Position numbers and translations under genes: made by a program
Shown: piece after piece, positions 1-8,271 of the stretch
Layout: every line of letters begins with the position of its first letter
Position numbering within the stretch: the stretch's first letter is position 1
Notes under the pieces: generated by a model
Database searches by the model: none
Seen by the model: only the letters and a program-made list of their open reading frames with translations
Told to the model about the DNA's origin: nothing
Source of the DNA: Hyphomicrobiales bacterium
GTDB taxonomy: Bacteria; Pseudomonadota; Alphaproteobacteria; Rhizobiales; Beijerinckiaceae
Reading direction: 5' to 3'
Assembly: GCA_019247605.1 (NCBI GenBank)
Contig: JAFBAS010000100.1
Span: 1-64,000 of the forward strand
DNA: 64,000 nt

Positions 1-91
1 CCTGCCGGCCGAAGAATTCTCCGTGCTCAACGGGCTCGACAAGACCGCTCATATAGACGCGGGAACCCAGTACAAGGTGGTGGGGGAGTAG
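1..91 (+). CDS. C-terminal end of a probable M48-type metallopeptidase (partial)
   Basis: Only the last 29 codons are present, read from base 2 to the TAG at 89-91. The peptide ends FSVLNGL...GTQYKVVGE. This resembles the tail of bacterial M48 (Ste24/HtpX-like) zinc peptidases, which often close with a 'fRvLNGL ... G..vKlV' motif. The catalytic HExxH region lies outside the window, so the family call rests on this short tail alone. The 192 bases that follow, up to the convergent GNAT gene, hold no credible gene. Confidence 0.5.
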   Translation, partial: LPAEEFSVLNGLDKTAHIDAGTQYKVVGE

Positions 92-283
92 CGTCCCGAT
101 TTGCGCCCATCACCGCGGAATTGCTCCGCTCTTGCCCGTGAAAGCCGGCATCCAGAATTTCATTTCGTAAGCCGGAAAAGGTCTGAAGCCTCGCTCGCGC
201 GAGGATGGGCGGAGGCGCTGGTGCACGGTTGAGCGGAACGTGGAGGCACGTGGACACGCGTGAGCGGATCGCCCAGCCCCGCC

Positions 284-790
284 TCAATCCCAGCCGAAGG
301 CCGTGCTCTCGTAAATGGATTTGCCGAAGCGCCCGGTCGAGCGCTTGAGGATGCGTCCGCCGAGGCGCGTGTAAAAGGCGAGCGCTCGTTCGTTGCCGCT
401 CAGTGCCCAGACGGCAACGCCCTTCAAGCCGGCGCCGCGCGCATTCGCTCGCGTGGCGCGAAACAGTCGCACGCCGAGGCCGAGCCCCTGGAATTCCGGG
501 GCGAGGTAGAGCTCGTAGATCTCCGCTTCCTGCGTCAGCCAGGGTGAGCGGTTGCGGCCATAGCTCGCATAGCCCGCGATCCTGTCCTGATGATCGAGCA
601 CGTTGATGCGAGCACCGCGCCGGATCGCCGATCGCCACCACGAGGCGCCGCGCCGCGCGACCATTCGCTCGAGCTCGACGCCTGGGATGATGCCCCGATA
701 CGCCTCGCGCCAGGCGGCATCATGCACGCTCTCGATGCCACGTGCATCGTCGACCTCCGCCGGACGAATGGTGATGGCGGTCTGCGTCAT
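284..790 (-). CDS. GNAT family N-acetyltransferase
   Basis: The 168-residue protein has the GCN5-related acetyltransferase fold. An N-terminal 'IRPAEVDDARGIESVH' segment forms the usual first strand and helix. The acetyl-CoA pyrophosphate-binding motif QGLGLGVRL follows a beta strand (EIYELYLAPEFQ). The C-terminal NERALAFYTRLGG segment is typical of the family. It should transfer an acetyl group from acetyl-CoA to an amine in the cytoplasm, but the substrate cannot be deduced. I chose the ATG at 790 because residues upstream of it in the open frame do not resemble the family. The gene is convergent with the partial peptidase and divergent from the exported-protein gene at 1013. Confidence 0.85.
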   Translation of the reverse strand: MTQTAITIRPAEVDDARGIESVHDAAWREAYRGIIPGVELERMVARRGASWWRSAIRRGARINVLDHQDRIAGYASYGRNRSPWLTQEAEIYELYLAPEFQGLGLGVRLFRATRANARGAGLKGVAVWALSGNERALAFYTRLGGRILKRSTGRFGKSIYESTAFGWD

Positions 791-1012
791 GACGACAAGC
801 GTAGGACGCGTTCGGCGCGGGTGCAAGCCCAATGCGAAGCTTGTGGATGCGACGCGCAGGCTTGACCGCTTTGTCGAAATGCGGCTCCCGTTCCGAACCG
901 TCCCGTGGCGGTTTTGTCACCCGACATGCGCGGCGGACGAGGTGACCGGCGCGGCGCCGCATGATAGTCGGATGCCAAGCCTAGCCATGCCACTCCCGCG
1001 ATCTTGATTGCC

Positions 1013-2017
1013 ATGACTTTCTTTCGCCCCAGCAAAGCACGCCGCATGCCGGCTCTCGCGCTCCTCGCCTGCGGCGCGCTCGCCGGCCTTTGCGCGCGCG
1101 CCACCGCGCTCGCTGCGGAGACGCGCCCAGCGCCACTTGCGGTCGACGTGACCAATGCGAGCGAAGCGGAGAGCTGCGCCGAGAAAGACAATGTGACGGT
1201 GACGTTCGCCTCGCCACGCCTGCGGCGCTTTCGCATCGAGGCGGTGCACCCTGCCTATATCGGGGCGGTCACGGGCGATGGCGAAAGCCGCGAACCCGAC
1301 TGGACGGATTGCGACATCGCCCATGGCGAGGAGACCGCTGCGCCGACCGAGCGCCGCATCACCTTTTATGAATCGCCGTTCCTTTGGGTGACGGGTTATG
1401 AATTCTCCGATTACTGGCGCCGGCGCGACGTGCCGGTGCGCATCGGTGACCGGGTCGAGCACAACCTCACCATGGTGCAGCTTTGGATTTTCGTGCACGG
1501 CAAGGCCGAGCAGGTCCTCGTCTTCTACCCGACGGACGGCATTTGGCGCATTCACCCGCTGCCTCCGGCGCACCTTCCCTGGAGCGCCTATGGTTCCTCG
1601 TTCTTCGTCGGGCCTGTCCAAATGAAGGAGAGGCCCGTCGTCGAAATCAAGGAGGTCGGGTTTGATCCGGCAAGCAAGAGCTTTCGTCTCACCTTCGCCG
1701 ATGGCGGTCATGGCGAGGTGAAGGTCACCGACGTCGACGAGAGCCACATCACGCTCGATGTCGCCTTCGACCAGGCGATCGAGAACGAGCCCTTCGCGGC
1801 CTTGCGCTCGATGTACGTCACCGAATTCAACGCGGACGTGGCGCGCATCGCGCTGCAACGGCCTGAGGCCAGGAGCTGGCTCGAAGAGCCGATCATGAAC
1901 TTTCACGGCGCCAAGGCGACGAAGGCGTGGATGGGACGCCTCGTGCCTTCGCGCCACAACATCAGCGCGCCGGACCTCGTCTTCAGTGGCTTCACGTCGG
2001 GTGAGGCCGCTCCATGA
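1013..2017 (+). CDS. Exported protein of unknown function
   Basis: A 334-residue protein whose N-terminus has basic residues, a hydrophobic stretch (ALALLACGALAGL) and an ALAAE-like cleavage site, so it is probably secreted to the periplasm. The mature part is rich in beta-strand patterns and aromatic residues (for example the WDG/DGIWRIHPLP region) and has no catalytic motif I recognise. ATG at 1013 was preferred to the TTG at 1004; an internal ATG at 1046 would also leave a usable signal peptide. Its stop overlaps the nudC start (ATGA at 2014-2017), so the two are translationally coupled. Confidence 0.75.
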   Translation: MTFFRPSKARRMPALALLACGALAGLCARATALAAETRPAPLAVDVTNASEAESCAEKDNVTVTFASPRLRRFRIEAVHPAYIGAVTGDGESREPDWTDCDIAHGEETAAPTERRITFYESPFLWVTGYEFSDYWRRRDVPVRIGDRVEHNLTMVQLWIFVHGKAEQVLVFYPTDGIWRIHPLPPAHLPWSAYGSSFFVGPVQMKERPVVEIKEVGFDPASKSFRLTFADGGHGEVKVTDVDESHITLDVAFDQAIENEPFAALRSMYVTEFNADVARIALQRPEARSWLEEPIMNFHGAKATKAWMGRLVPSRHNISAPDLVFSGFTSGEAAP

Positions 2018-2955
2018 ACGACCTCACGAGTGCCTTCCAGGAGCTTTCGGCCCGCACGGGCTATTCGGTCAATCCAATCGAGCGGCTTTCCGAGCGGCGC
2101 GAGGATGCTGGCTTCGTTGCCGAATGTGCGGCGGACGCTTCGGCGCAGACGCTGCTCGTCGCCGGGGAAGCGATGATCCTTCGCCGGGAGGGCGAAACGA
2201 TCACGTCGTTTTTTCCCTTGCGAGGCATCGAAGCGCGAGAGACGAGGCTCGAGCGCGCCTTTCTCGGACTTGACGGCAAACGCCCGGTCTTCGCAACCCT
2301 CATCGCGCCCGATCGCGCGGAGGCGCTCAAGCAAGAGGGGCTTCTCGCGATCGACCTGCGCTCGATCGCCATGCAAGGCCTCGTGCCGCCGCCCGAGCTC
2401 GGGCTTCTCGCCGAGGCCAAGGCGCTGATGAACTGGCATCAACGCCACCGCTTCTGCGCCAATTGTGGCGCGCCGAGCCGGCCCTCCGTATCCGGCTTCC
2501 GGCGCGATTGCCCAAGCTGCAACACACAGCATTTCCCGCGCACCGATCCGGTCGCGATCATGCTTGCCGTGCGCGAGGACAAGTGCCTTCTCGGTCGCAG
2601 CGCGCGGTTTGCGAGCCGCGTCTATTCGGCGCTCGCCGGCTTCATCGAGCATGGGGAGACGATCGAGTCGGCGGTCCGTCGCGAGATCAAAGAGGAGGCG
2701 GGCGTCGCTTGCGGGCGCGTGACCTATCTCGCCTCGCAACCCTGGCCGTTCCCGATGTCGCTCATGATCGGCTGCCATGCCGAGGCGCTCACGGACGAGA
2801 TCGTCATCGATCGCGAGGAGCTCGAGGATGCGCGCTGGTTCAGCCGTGCCGAATGCAGCTCGATCCTCGCGGGCACACATCCGCAAGGCGTGGCCTGCCC
2901 GGCTCCCTTCGCCATCGCGCATTGGCTGATCAGGAGTTTCGTCGAGGCGGGCTGA
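2014..2955 (+). CDS. nudC: NAD(+)/NADH diphosphatase (Nudix)
   Basis: NudC hydrolyses NADH or NAD(+) to NMN(H) and AMP, and in E. coli it also removes NAD caps from RNA. The 313-residue protein has an N-terminal NudC-type domain and a zinc ribbon with Cys148, Cys151, Cys166 and Cys169. A canonical Nudix box follows at about residues 209-231 (GFIEHGETIESA...REIKEEAGV). The NudC-specific SQPWPFPMS motif is at about 241-249 and separates this family from other Nudix enzymes. Its length is somewhat above that of the E. coli enzyme. It is translationally coupled to the upstream exported protein, an odd partner for a cytoplasmic enzyme. Confidence 0.95.
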   Translation: MNDLTSAFQELSARTGYSVNPIERLSERREDAGFVAECAADASAQTLLVAGEAMILRREGETITSFFPLRGIEARETRLERAFLGLDGKRPVFATLIAPDRAEALKQEGLLAIDLRSIAMQGLVPPPELGLLAEAKALMNWHQRHRFCANCGAPSRPSVSGFRRDCPSCNTQHFPRTDPVAIMLAVREDKCLLGRSARFASRVYSALAGFIEHGETIESAVRREIKEEAGVACGRVTYLASQPWPFPMSLMIGCHAEALTDEIVIDREELEDARWFSRAECSSILAGTHPQGVACPAPFAIAHWLIRSFVEAG

Positions 2956-2958
2956 ATT

Positions 2959-3345
2959 TCACAAAAGCTTTGCGCCTCGCTCCGCGAGAAGCTCGCGAAG
3001 CACGGAGCGGTGGCAGCGCTGCTCGTTCTCACAATAGCAGCCGATCGAGAACCGCGCGTCATGCGAGAGGGCCGCGAGAAGGTCGAGCGTCCGCCTCGGC
3101 ATCGGCTCGTTCATCTCGGCCCGGAAAGCGCGAACGAAGGCTCGCCATTCTTTTTCGCTCCGCGCAGATCTTGCGTGCGAGACAAGATCGGCGCTCGGGG
3201 CGAGATCGGGGTACCAGACGTCGAACCAATTCTGAGAGGCGTAGCTCTGCTTGGGGACGCCGCGAGGCGGGCGCCGCACCGCGCCGATTCGCGTACCCTC
3301 CTGCGGGAAGCGAGGGGTGCCGAGACGCAGGATGCGTAACGCCAT
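2959..3345 (-). CDS. DUF488 family protein
   Basis: A 128-residue protein of the DUF488 family. It begins with a basic-aromatic segment and carries the family's C-terminal CYC....CHR motif (IGCYCENEQRCHRSVL), a possible metal-binding or thiol site. Its function is not established. The start at 3345 is supported by an AGGTGA sequence seven to eight bases upstream on the minus strand, and longer upstream extensions of the frame look unlike the family. The gene ends three bases from the end of nudC (convergent). Confidence 0.8.
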   Translation of the reverse strand: MALRILRLGTPRFPQEGTRIGAVRRPPRGVPKQSYASQNWFDVWYPDLAPSADLVSHARSARSEKEWRAFVRAFRAEMNEPMPRRTLDLLAALSHDARFSIGCYCENEQRCHRSVLRELLAERGAKLL

Positions 3346-3565
3346 GAGATCACCTCGCGAGGATTTGCGCCGGCGAGGCACTCTCGCACGAGCGCGCCAC
3401 ACGAAGAATGCAAAGCCTAGCGCATTCTGATGCGATCTCGCCAGCCGACCCAACGGCGCACTTCGCCGTTTCAAGCTGCGACCGTCGCCCGGCTCGTCTG
3501 CGGCCTTGCCAGCCGGGCGGGGCTTGCCTATGGCATCACGCTTCCTTCTCGGACGGACAATTCTC

Positions 3566-4675
3566 ATGACTCACAAGCTTCTTCTCTTGCCCGGCGACGG
3601 CATCGGTCCCGAGGTGATGGCCGAGGCCGAAAAGACCTTGCGCGCGCTCAAGGAGATCGGCATCGCTTCCTTCGAGACCGAGCGCGACCTCGTGGGTGGC
3701 TGCGCCTACGACGCGCACAAGGTCGCGATCACCGAGGACGCGATGCGCCGCGCCGAGGAAGCGGACGCGGTTCTCTTCGGTGCCGTGGGCGGTCCCAAAT
3801 GGGACAAGGTCGGTTACGATGTGCGCCCGGAGGCTGGGCTTTTGCGGCTGCGCAAGGATCTCGGGCTCTTCGCCAACATCCGTCCCGCCATCTGCTACCC
3901 CGCGCTCGCCGACGCCTCTTCGCTGAAGCGCGAGGTGGTCGAGGGCCTCGACATCGTCATCCTGCGCGAGCTGACGGGAGGGGTTTATTTCGGCGAGCCC
4001 AAGGAGATCGTGACGCTCGAGAACGGTGACAAGCGCGCCGTCGACACGCAGGTCTACACCACGCCCGAGATCGAGCGCATCGCGCGCGTCGCCTTCGAGC
4101 TCGCTCGCAAGCGGCGGAACAAGGTGACCTCGTCCGACAAGCGCAACGTGATGAAATCGGGGGTGCTGTGGACCAACACCGTCAACGCCTTGCATCAGGC
4201 CGAATATGCCGACGTCAAGCTCGAGCATCAGCTCGCCGACGCGCTCGGCATGCAACTCGTGCGCTGGCCGAAGCAATTCGACGTCATCGTGACCGACAAC
4301 CTCTTCGGCGATATGCTTTCCGACGTGGCGGCGATGCTCACCGGCTCGCTCGGCATGCTGCCTTCGGCTTCGCTCGGCGCCGAGGACAAGAAGAGCAAAA
4401 AGCGCAAGGCGCTCTACGAGCCGGTACATGGCTCGGCGCCCGACATCGCCGGCAAGGGCTTGGCGAATCCGATCGCGATGATCGGCTCGCTCGCGATGTG
4501 CCTTCGCTATTCCTTCGGCCTGGGGGAAGCGGCGGACGCGCTCGAGAAAGCGGTCGCGAATGTGCTTGCCTCGGGCTTGCGCACAAAAGACATCGCCGCG
4601 CCGGGCGCGAATGCGATCGGCACCACCGGGATGGGAGATGCGGTGGTCACGGAGCTGCGCCGCACGCTCAAGTGA
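3566..4675 (+). CDS. leuB: 3-isopropylmalate dehydrogenase
   Basis: LeuB oxidises and decarboxylates (2R,3S)-3-isopropylmalate to 2-oxoisocaproate with NAD(+) in leucine biosynthesis. The 369-residue protein has the isocitrate/isopropylmalate dehydrogenase fold. It shows the N-terminal PGDGIGPEV motif, the [13 protein letters not shown] substrate-loop region, the [10 protein letters not shown] metal-binding segment and the [16 protein letters not shown] nucleotide-binding signature. I chose ATG 3566 because [12 protein letters not shown] is the standard family start. leuC and leuD are not adjacent. A strong hairpin follows the stop codon. Confidence 0.97.
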   Translation: MTHKLLLLPGDGIGPEVMAEAEKTLRALKEIGIASFETERDLVGGCAYDAHKVAITEDAMRRAEEADAVLFGAVGGPKWDKVGYDVRPEAGLLRLRKDLGLFANIRPAICYPALADASSLKREVVEGLDIVILRELTGGVYFGEPKEIVTLENGDKRAVDTQVYTTPEIERIARVAFELARKRRNKVTSSDKRNVMKSGVLWTNTVNALHQAEYADVKLEHQLADALGMQLVRWPKQFDVIVTDNLFGDMLSDVAAMLTGSLGMLPSASLGAEDKKSKKRKALYEPVHGSAPDIAGKGLANPIAMIGSLAMCLRYSFGLGEAADALEKAVANVLASGLRTKDIAAPGANAIGTTGMGDAVVTELRRTLK

Positions 4676-4680
4676 GACAG

Positions 4681-4703
4681 GCGCTACCCCACCTGGGTAG
4701 CGC
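4681..4703 (+). terminator. Hairpin after leuB, probable terminator
   Basis: A perfect 9-bp inverted repeat (GCGCTACCC / GGGTAGCGC) with a 5-base loop begins five bases after the leuB stop. No U-rich tract follows, so it may act as an mRNA 3' stabiliser or a U-less terminator rather than a classical intrinsic terminator. Confidence 0.55.
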
Positions 4704-4790
4704 AGAGAGTCGCTCGAAATCCCTTCCCCGTTCTTTCCCACAAAACGGAGGGAACGCTGCGGCTGGGCGGGAATATTCGAAGGTTTGTGC

Positions 4791-5111
4791 TCAGGGTCCG
4801 CTGAGCGGACCGAAATCGAGATGATCGATGAGCGGAACGGGTTGCTCGGGAAGCGGCGGGCGCCCGTAGTGATTGGTGTACGAGTAGATCGGAAAATACG
4901 GGTATTGCGACGCGTACACGTAATTCGACAATGAGCCGACCGGCACGACCGGTCCCGGGTCGAGGAAGCTGCGCGGCGGCACTTCGACCACGAAGGGCGC
5001 ATGCGCGGGCACCCTGTAACGATAGCGATGCTGGCTTGCGGCGTCGGCCGAAGATGGCCCGAAAGCGCCGGCAGCCAGGACGGCGATCGCCAGAATTGCG
5101 GAAAAGCGCAT
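4791..5111 (-). CDS. Small exported protein
   Basis: A 106-residue protein with a clear signal peptide (MRFSAILAIAVLAAGAFG, probable cleavage after SADA). The mature segment of about 80 residues is rich in Pro and Tyr (VPPRSFLDPGPVVPVG, YPYFPIYSY). I do not recognise a function, but such short Pro/Tyr-rich secreted proteins are common in Hyphomicrobiales. A GGA-containing sequence sits a suitable distance upstream of the ATG at 5111. It stands alone, with 147 bases to the next gene. Confidence 0.65.
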   Translation of the reverse strand: MRFSAILAIAVLAAGAFGPSSADAASQHRYRYRVPAHAPFVVEVPPRSFLDPGPVVPVGSLSNYVYASQYPYFPIYSYTNHYGRPPLPEQPVPLIDHLDFGPLSGP

Positions 5112-5258
5112 TAGGATATTCCTTCGTGTCGATCGAGCATGTTGGCGTCCGATCGAGTCGCCATCAGGGCTTCGCGTCCTGCTTTGGCGATTCGCCTCGG
5201 TCAGTTCATGTGGACCGTTCAGGCGCCCTCGTCAAAGGGGCACACGAAGATATGATCG

Positions 5259-6257
5259 TCACGGTATACGCCGCCGGCGCGGCTTCGTTCCCCTCGGGCG
5301 AGGCACAATGGTCTCAAGAAGCGCCTCCATGCTGGCCGCGGAAGCCGAAATCGAAGGCGAGCTCTTTCCCACGACGGTCGAAGCGGCCGCGGGAAGCGCC
5401 TTGCATTCGAGGCGCCGGGCGCGCGCCGACGCGAAGGCTTCCCGCATCGCCTCGTCCTCCATGTTTCCAGAGATCTCGAGGCGGTCGATGAGGCAGGAAA
5501 GCTCGCTGGTGAGCACATGAGTGCCCTCGGGCGGGCAATACCAGCCGAGAAGCCGCAACGCCTCACCCGGAACAGCGCGGCGGAAGGCGAGGCAGGATCG
5601 CTCGACGCCATTCGCGGACAGCCTCGTTTCGGCGCTCTCCATTTCGCCGAATCTGCTCAGCAACGGCTCGCCCGGCGAAGCTTTTGCGACGGCGACCCCG
5701 GCCGCCGCGGCGCGCCGTGAAAGATCGACGAAGAACGGCGCCGCCTCACCCGCTTTGTTTCCGCTATTCGAGATCGCGACTTCCATGAAGAGCTTGTCGG
5801 CACGCGAAGCCACACCGAACACGAGCCGATCCTCACGGCCGTTGCCGAAGGTCGAACGCACGGCCTCATAGATCCTTTCCGTGTTCGAGAGCTCGGCCGC
5901 GTCGAGCGAGAAGAGCGGGGTGGGATGCGCGATCTGCGACCAGGACGGCGTGCCGCCAGCCGGCGATGCCTCCCGCGAAGCCAGCCTCGGCTCCTCGGCC
6001 ATGCTGGCCCCGCCACGCGCAGGCAGGAACAGGAGAGCGGCCAGCAACATGCAGATGAACGCCGATCCGAAAAGCATGATGCTCGCAGAAGCGCCCGCCC
6101 GGCGCCTCCCGAGGCTTTCGATACGCGCCAGACGCGCCGCCTCGCCCGCGCTCACGGCTCCGAGCTTTCGCGCCGCCCATTCTCCCGATCCGCGCGTCAG
6201 GGCACCAACTGCCCTTTCGGCTCTTGCGTCCCGCATGACGAAAGTCGCTCCCCGCAT
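5259..6257 (-). CDS. Membrane-anchored protein of unknown function
   Basis: A 332-residue protein (325 if it starts at the ATG at 6236, which has a GGGGAG sequence upstream). About 60 charged N-terminal residues precede one hydrophobic segment (SIMLFGSAFICMLLAALLFL). A region of about 240 residues follows that should face the periplasm and contains scattered cysteines (SCLAF, WYCPPEG, ELSCLIDR). The layout suggests a single-pass inner-membrane protein with a folded periplasmic domain. No catalytic motif is recognisable and the neighbours give no functional clue. Confidence 0.65.
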   Translation of the reverse strand: MRGATFVMRDARAERAVGALTRGSGEWAARKLGAVSAGEAARLARIESLGRRRAGASASIMLFGSAFICMLLAALLFLPARGGASMAEEPRLASREASPAGGTPSWSQIAHPTPLFSLDAAELSNTERIYEAVRSTFGNGREDRLVFGVASRADKLFMEVAISNSGNKAGEAAPFFVDLSRRAAAAGVAVAKASPGEPLLSRFGEMESAETRLSANGVERSCLAFRRAVPGEALRLLGWYCPPEGTHVLTSELSCLIDRLEISGNMEDEAMREAFASARARRLECKALPAAASTVVGKSSPSISASAASMEALLETIVPRPRGTKPRRRRIP

Positions 6258-6447
6258 CCCGCGCCAAAACGGCGAAGGAGGGAAGCTGTGGGAGAAGCTT
6301 CACCTTGCGGTTACCGCCTCAATGTTCGATCCAAACAGGGTGAACGCCCGGTTACCGAGGGCAGCGATGACGCAAGGGGCAGCGCCGCGCGGCGCGCCGC
6401 ATCATTGAAACCGGGAGAATTTGCTCGCGCGCCGCCGTCGAAGCTTG

Positions 6448-6822
6448 CTACGCCGCCTTCGCGACCGGCGGCAGCGCGGCTTTCGCCTTCTCGACCACGG
6501 CGTTGAAAGCCGCCGGCTCATGCATCGCGAGGTCGGCGAGCACCTTGCGATCGACGCCCACACCGGCCTTCGTGAGGCCATCGATGAACCGGCTGTAGGT
6601 GAGGCCGTGCTCGCGCACCGCCGCGTTGAGCCGCTGGATCCACAACGCTCTGAAATTGCGCTTGCGCACCTTGCGGTCGCGATAGGCGTATTGCATCGCC
6701 TTCTCGACCGCTTGCTTGGCGACACGAATGGTGTTCTTGCGGCGGCCATAATAGCCCTTCGCCGCCTTGATGACTTTCTTGTGCTTGGCGTGAGAGGTCA
6801 CGCCGCGTTTCACACGGGCCAT
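6448..6822 (-). CDS. rplT: 50S ribosomal protein L20
   Basis: The 124-residue protein matches L20 along its full length: [16 protein letters not shown] at the N-terminus, KGYYGRRKN in the basic extension, and the C-terminal globular domain with [15 protein letters not shown]. It binds 23S rRNA early in 50S assembly and in several bacteria represses its own operon. It follows rpmI with a 34-base gap on the same strand. The usual upstream partner infC is not within reach, and pheS is not downstream. Confidence 0.98.
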   Translation of the reverse strand: MARVKRGVTSHAKHKKVIKAAKGYYGRRKNTIRVAKQAVEKAMQYAYRDRKVRKRNFRALWIQRLNAAVREHGLTYSRFIDGLTKAGVGVDRKVLADLAMHEPAAFNAVVEKAKAALPPVAKAA

Positions 6823-6856
6823 GGGTCAAGCTCCAATATTCATGAAGGCCGAAGGC

Positions 6857-7060
6857 TCAGATGCCGTTCGGCAGGAAATATTTGCGGATCACACGTCCGT
6901 CGGACTCCGACAGGACCGTCGTGCCGCGCTGATTGCGGATCTGCTTTTGTGTCCGCTTGATCATGCCATGGCGCTTGTTCGCCTGGCCAGATACGACTTT
7001 TCCGGTCGCGGTGAGCTTGAAGCGCTTTTTGGCGCCCGATTTCGTCTTCAGCTTGGGCAT
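6857..7060 (-). CDS. rpmI: 50S ribosomal protein L35
   Basis: This 67-residue protein begins [15 protein letters not shown] and contains the [15 protein letters not shown] segment, both diagnostic for L35. The start at 7060 is fixed by this N-terminus and by a GGAAAGG sequence upstream on the minus strand. It forms a two-gene operon with rplT. The 5' leader runs into a degraded chrA remnant. Confidence 0.97.
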   Translation of the reverse strand: MPKLKTKSGAKKRFKLTATGKVVSGQANKRHGMIKRTQKQIRNQRGTTVLSESDGRVIRKYFLPNGI

Positions 7061-7282
7061 TTCGCATCCTTTCCAAAAGGCCTCGGGTTGCTCCCTTCGA
7101 CGGGAGCTCTTCCGGCCGGAACTGCTCTTCGGAGCGTTCGGAACCGCCACGGCAGCCCTTTTGGCCGGGCGGTTCGCTCAAGCGGCGGTCTATGGCAGAG
7201 CACGAGCGGAAATGCAACGCCGACACGCCGCACAACTACTGCTTTCGTCAACGAATGCCGGGGAATTCAACCCGGTGGGCAC

Positions 7283-7420
7283 GGCGCCCGCCATGCCGTT
7301 CGGCTGCGGTCCGATCACGGCGCCGAGATAGGCCGAGAAGGTGAAGAGCGGCCCCGGTACGGCTTGGGCCGCGCTATAGCCCGCGAGAAACAAATCGTTG
7401 CTCACTTTTGTGACGCGAGG
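7283..7420 (-). pseudogene. chrA: Fragment of a chromate transporter gene (chrA remnant)
   Basis: On the minus strand the frame reads ...SNDLFLAGYSAAQAVPGPLFTF, then AYLGAV and P-NG-AGA. This is close to the conserved start of the second CHR domain of ChrA chromate transporters (FLAGYGAAQAVPGPLFTFAAYLGA). The similarity stops abruptly after about 45 residues, and neither the first CHR domain nor the remaining membrane segments are present. The frame then runs into unrelated sequence. It lies in the 379-base space between rpmI and phbB, which otherwise holds nothing I recognise apart from the rpmI leader. Confidence 0.6.
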
Positions 7421-7439
7421 GCATCGACAGCCATGAGGC

Positions 7440-8165
7440 TCAAGCCATGTATTGTCCGCCGTTCACCGAGAGCGTCGAGCCAGTGATGAAACCGCCCTTG
7501 TCTCCGGCGAGGTAAAGGACGGCGGCTGCGATCTCATCGGCCTCGCCGAGACGTCCGACTGGAATCTGCGGCAGGATCTTGGTCTTGAGCACCTCGGCAG
7601 GCACGGCTCGCACCATCTCGGTCGCGATGTAACCGGGAGCGATCACGTTCACGGTGATCCCCTTATTCGCGTTCTCCTGCGCCAGGGCCTTGGTGAAGCC
7701 GATCACACCGGCTTTCGCGGTCGAGTAATTCACCTGGCCCATTTGACCTTTCTGACCGTTGATCGAGGAGATCGAGATGATGCGCCCGAAACCGCGCGCC
7801 CGCATGCCCTCGATCACCGGGCGCGTCATGTTGAACAAGGAATCGAGATTGGTGCGGATGACGGCGGACCAGTGCTCCGGCGTCATGCGATGGAACATCG
7901 TGTCTCTCGTGATGCCGGCATTGTTGACCAGCACATCGACCGGCCCGAGCTCGGCCTCGACCTTGGCGACGCCGTCGGAGCAAGCCTTGGGGTCACCAAC
8001 GTCCCATTTGTAAACCGCGACACCCGTTTCCTTCTTGAATTTCTCGGCTGCAGCGTCATTGCCGCCATAGGTTGCAGCCACCTTGTAGCCCGCCTCCTTG
8101 AGCCCTTTCGAAATCGCTTCGCCGATGCCTCGCGTGCCGCCGGTGACGATCGCAATCTTGGACAT
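7440..8165 (-). CDS. phbB: Acetoacetyl-CoA reductase
   Basis: PhbB reduces acetoacetyl-CoA to (R)-3-hydroxybutyryl-CoA with NADPH, the second step of polyhydroxybutyrate synthesis. The 241-residue short-chain dehydrogenase has the cofactor motif TGGTRGIG, the NNAG motif, the catalytic Ser-Tyr-Lys region (SSINGQKGQMGQVNYSTAK) and the C-terminal GGQYMA typical of PhaB. A strong AGGAGG ribosome-binding site precedes the ATG. Acetoacetyl-CoA reductase and acetyl-CoA acetyltransferase are usually adjacent, but here about 3.2 kb of unrelated sequence separates phbB from phbA. Confidence 0.95.
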   Translation of the reverse strand: MSKIAIVTGGTRGIGEAISKGLKEAGYKVAATYGGNDAAAEKFKKETGVAVYKWDVGDPKACSDGVAKVEAELGPVDVLVNNAGITRDTMFHRMTPEHWSAVIRTNLDSLFNMTRPVIEGMRARGFGRIISISSINGQKGQMGQVNYSTAKAGVIGFTKALAQENANKGITVNVIAPGYIATEMVRAVPAEVLKTKILPQIPVGRLGEADEIAAAVLYLAGDKGGFITGSTLSVNGGQYMA

Positions 8166-8271
8166 GATGATCCTCCTTGCCGCTCGCTCGCTCGATCATG
8201 ACGGTATTCGCCGCATTTGTGATCGTTTCACAACAGGCGGGGGAAAGTCCACCTTGCGCCAAGACTTCAAT

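Noticed and set aside
3536-5002. Minus-strand open frame of about 490 codons opposite leuB
   Set aside because: leuB on the plus strand matches its family over its full length; the opposing frame has no recognisable domain.
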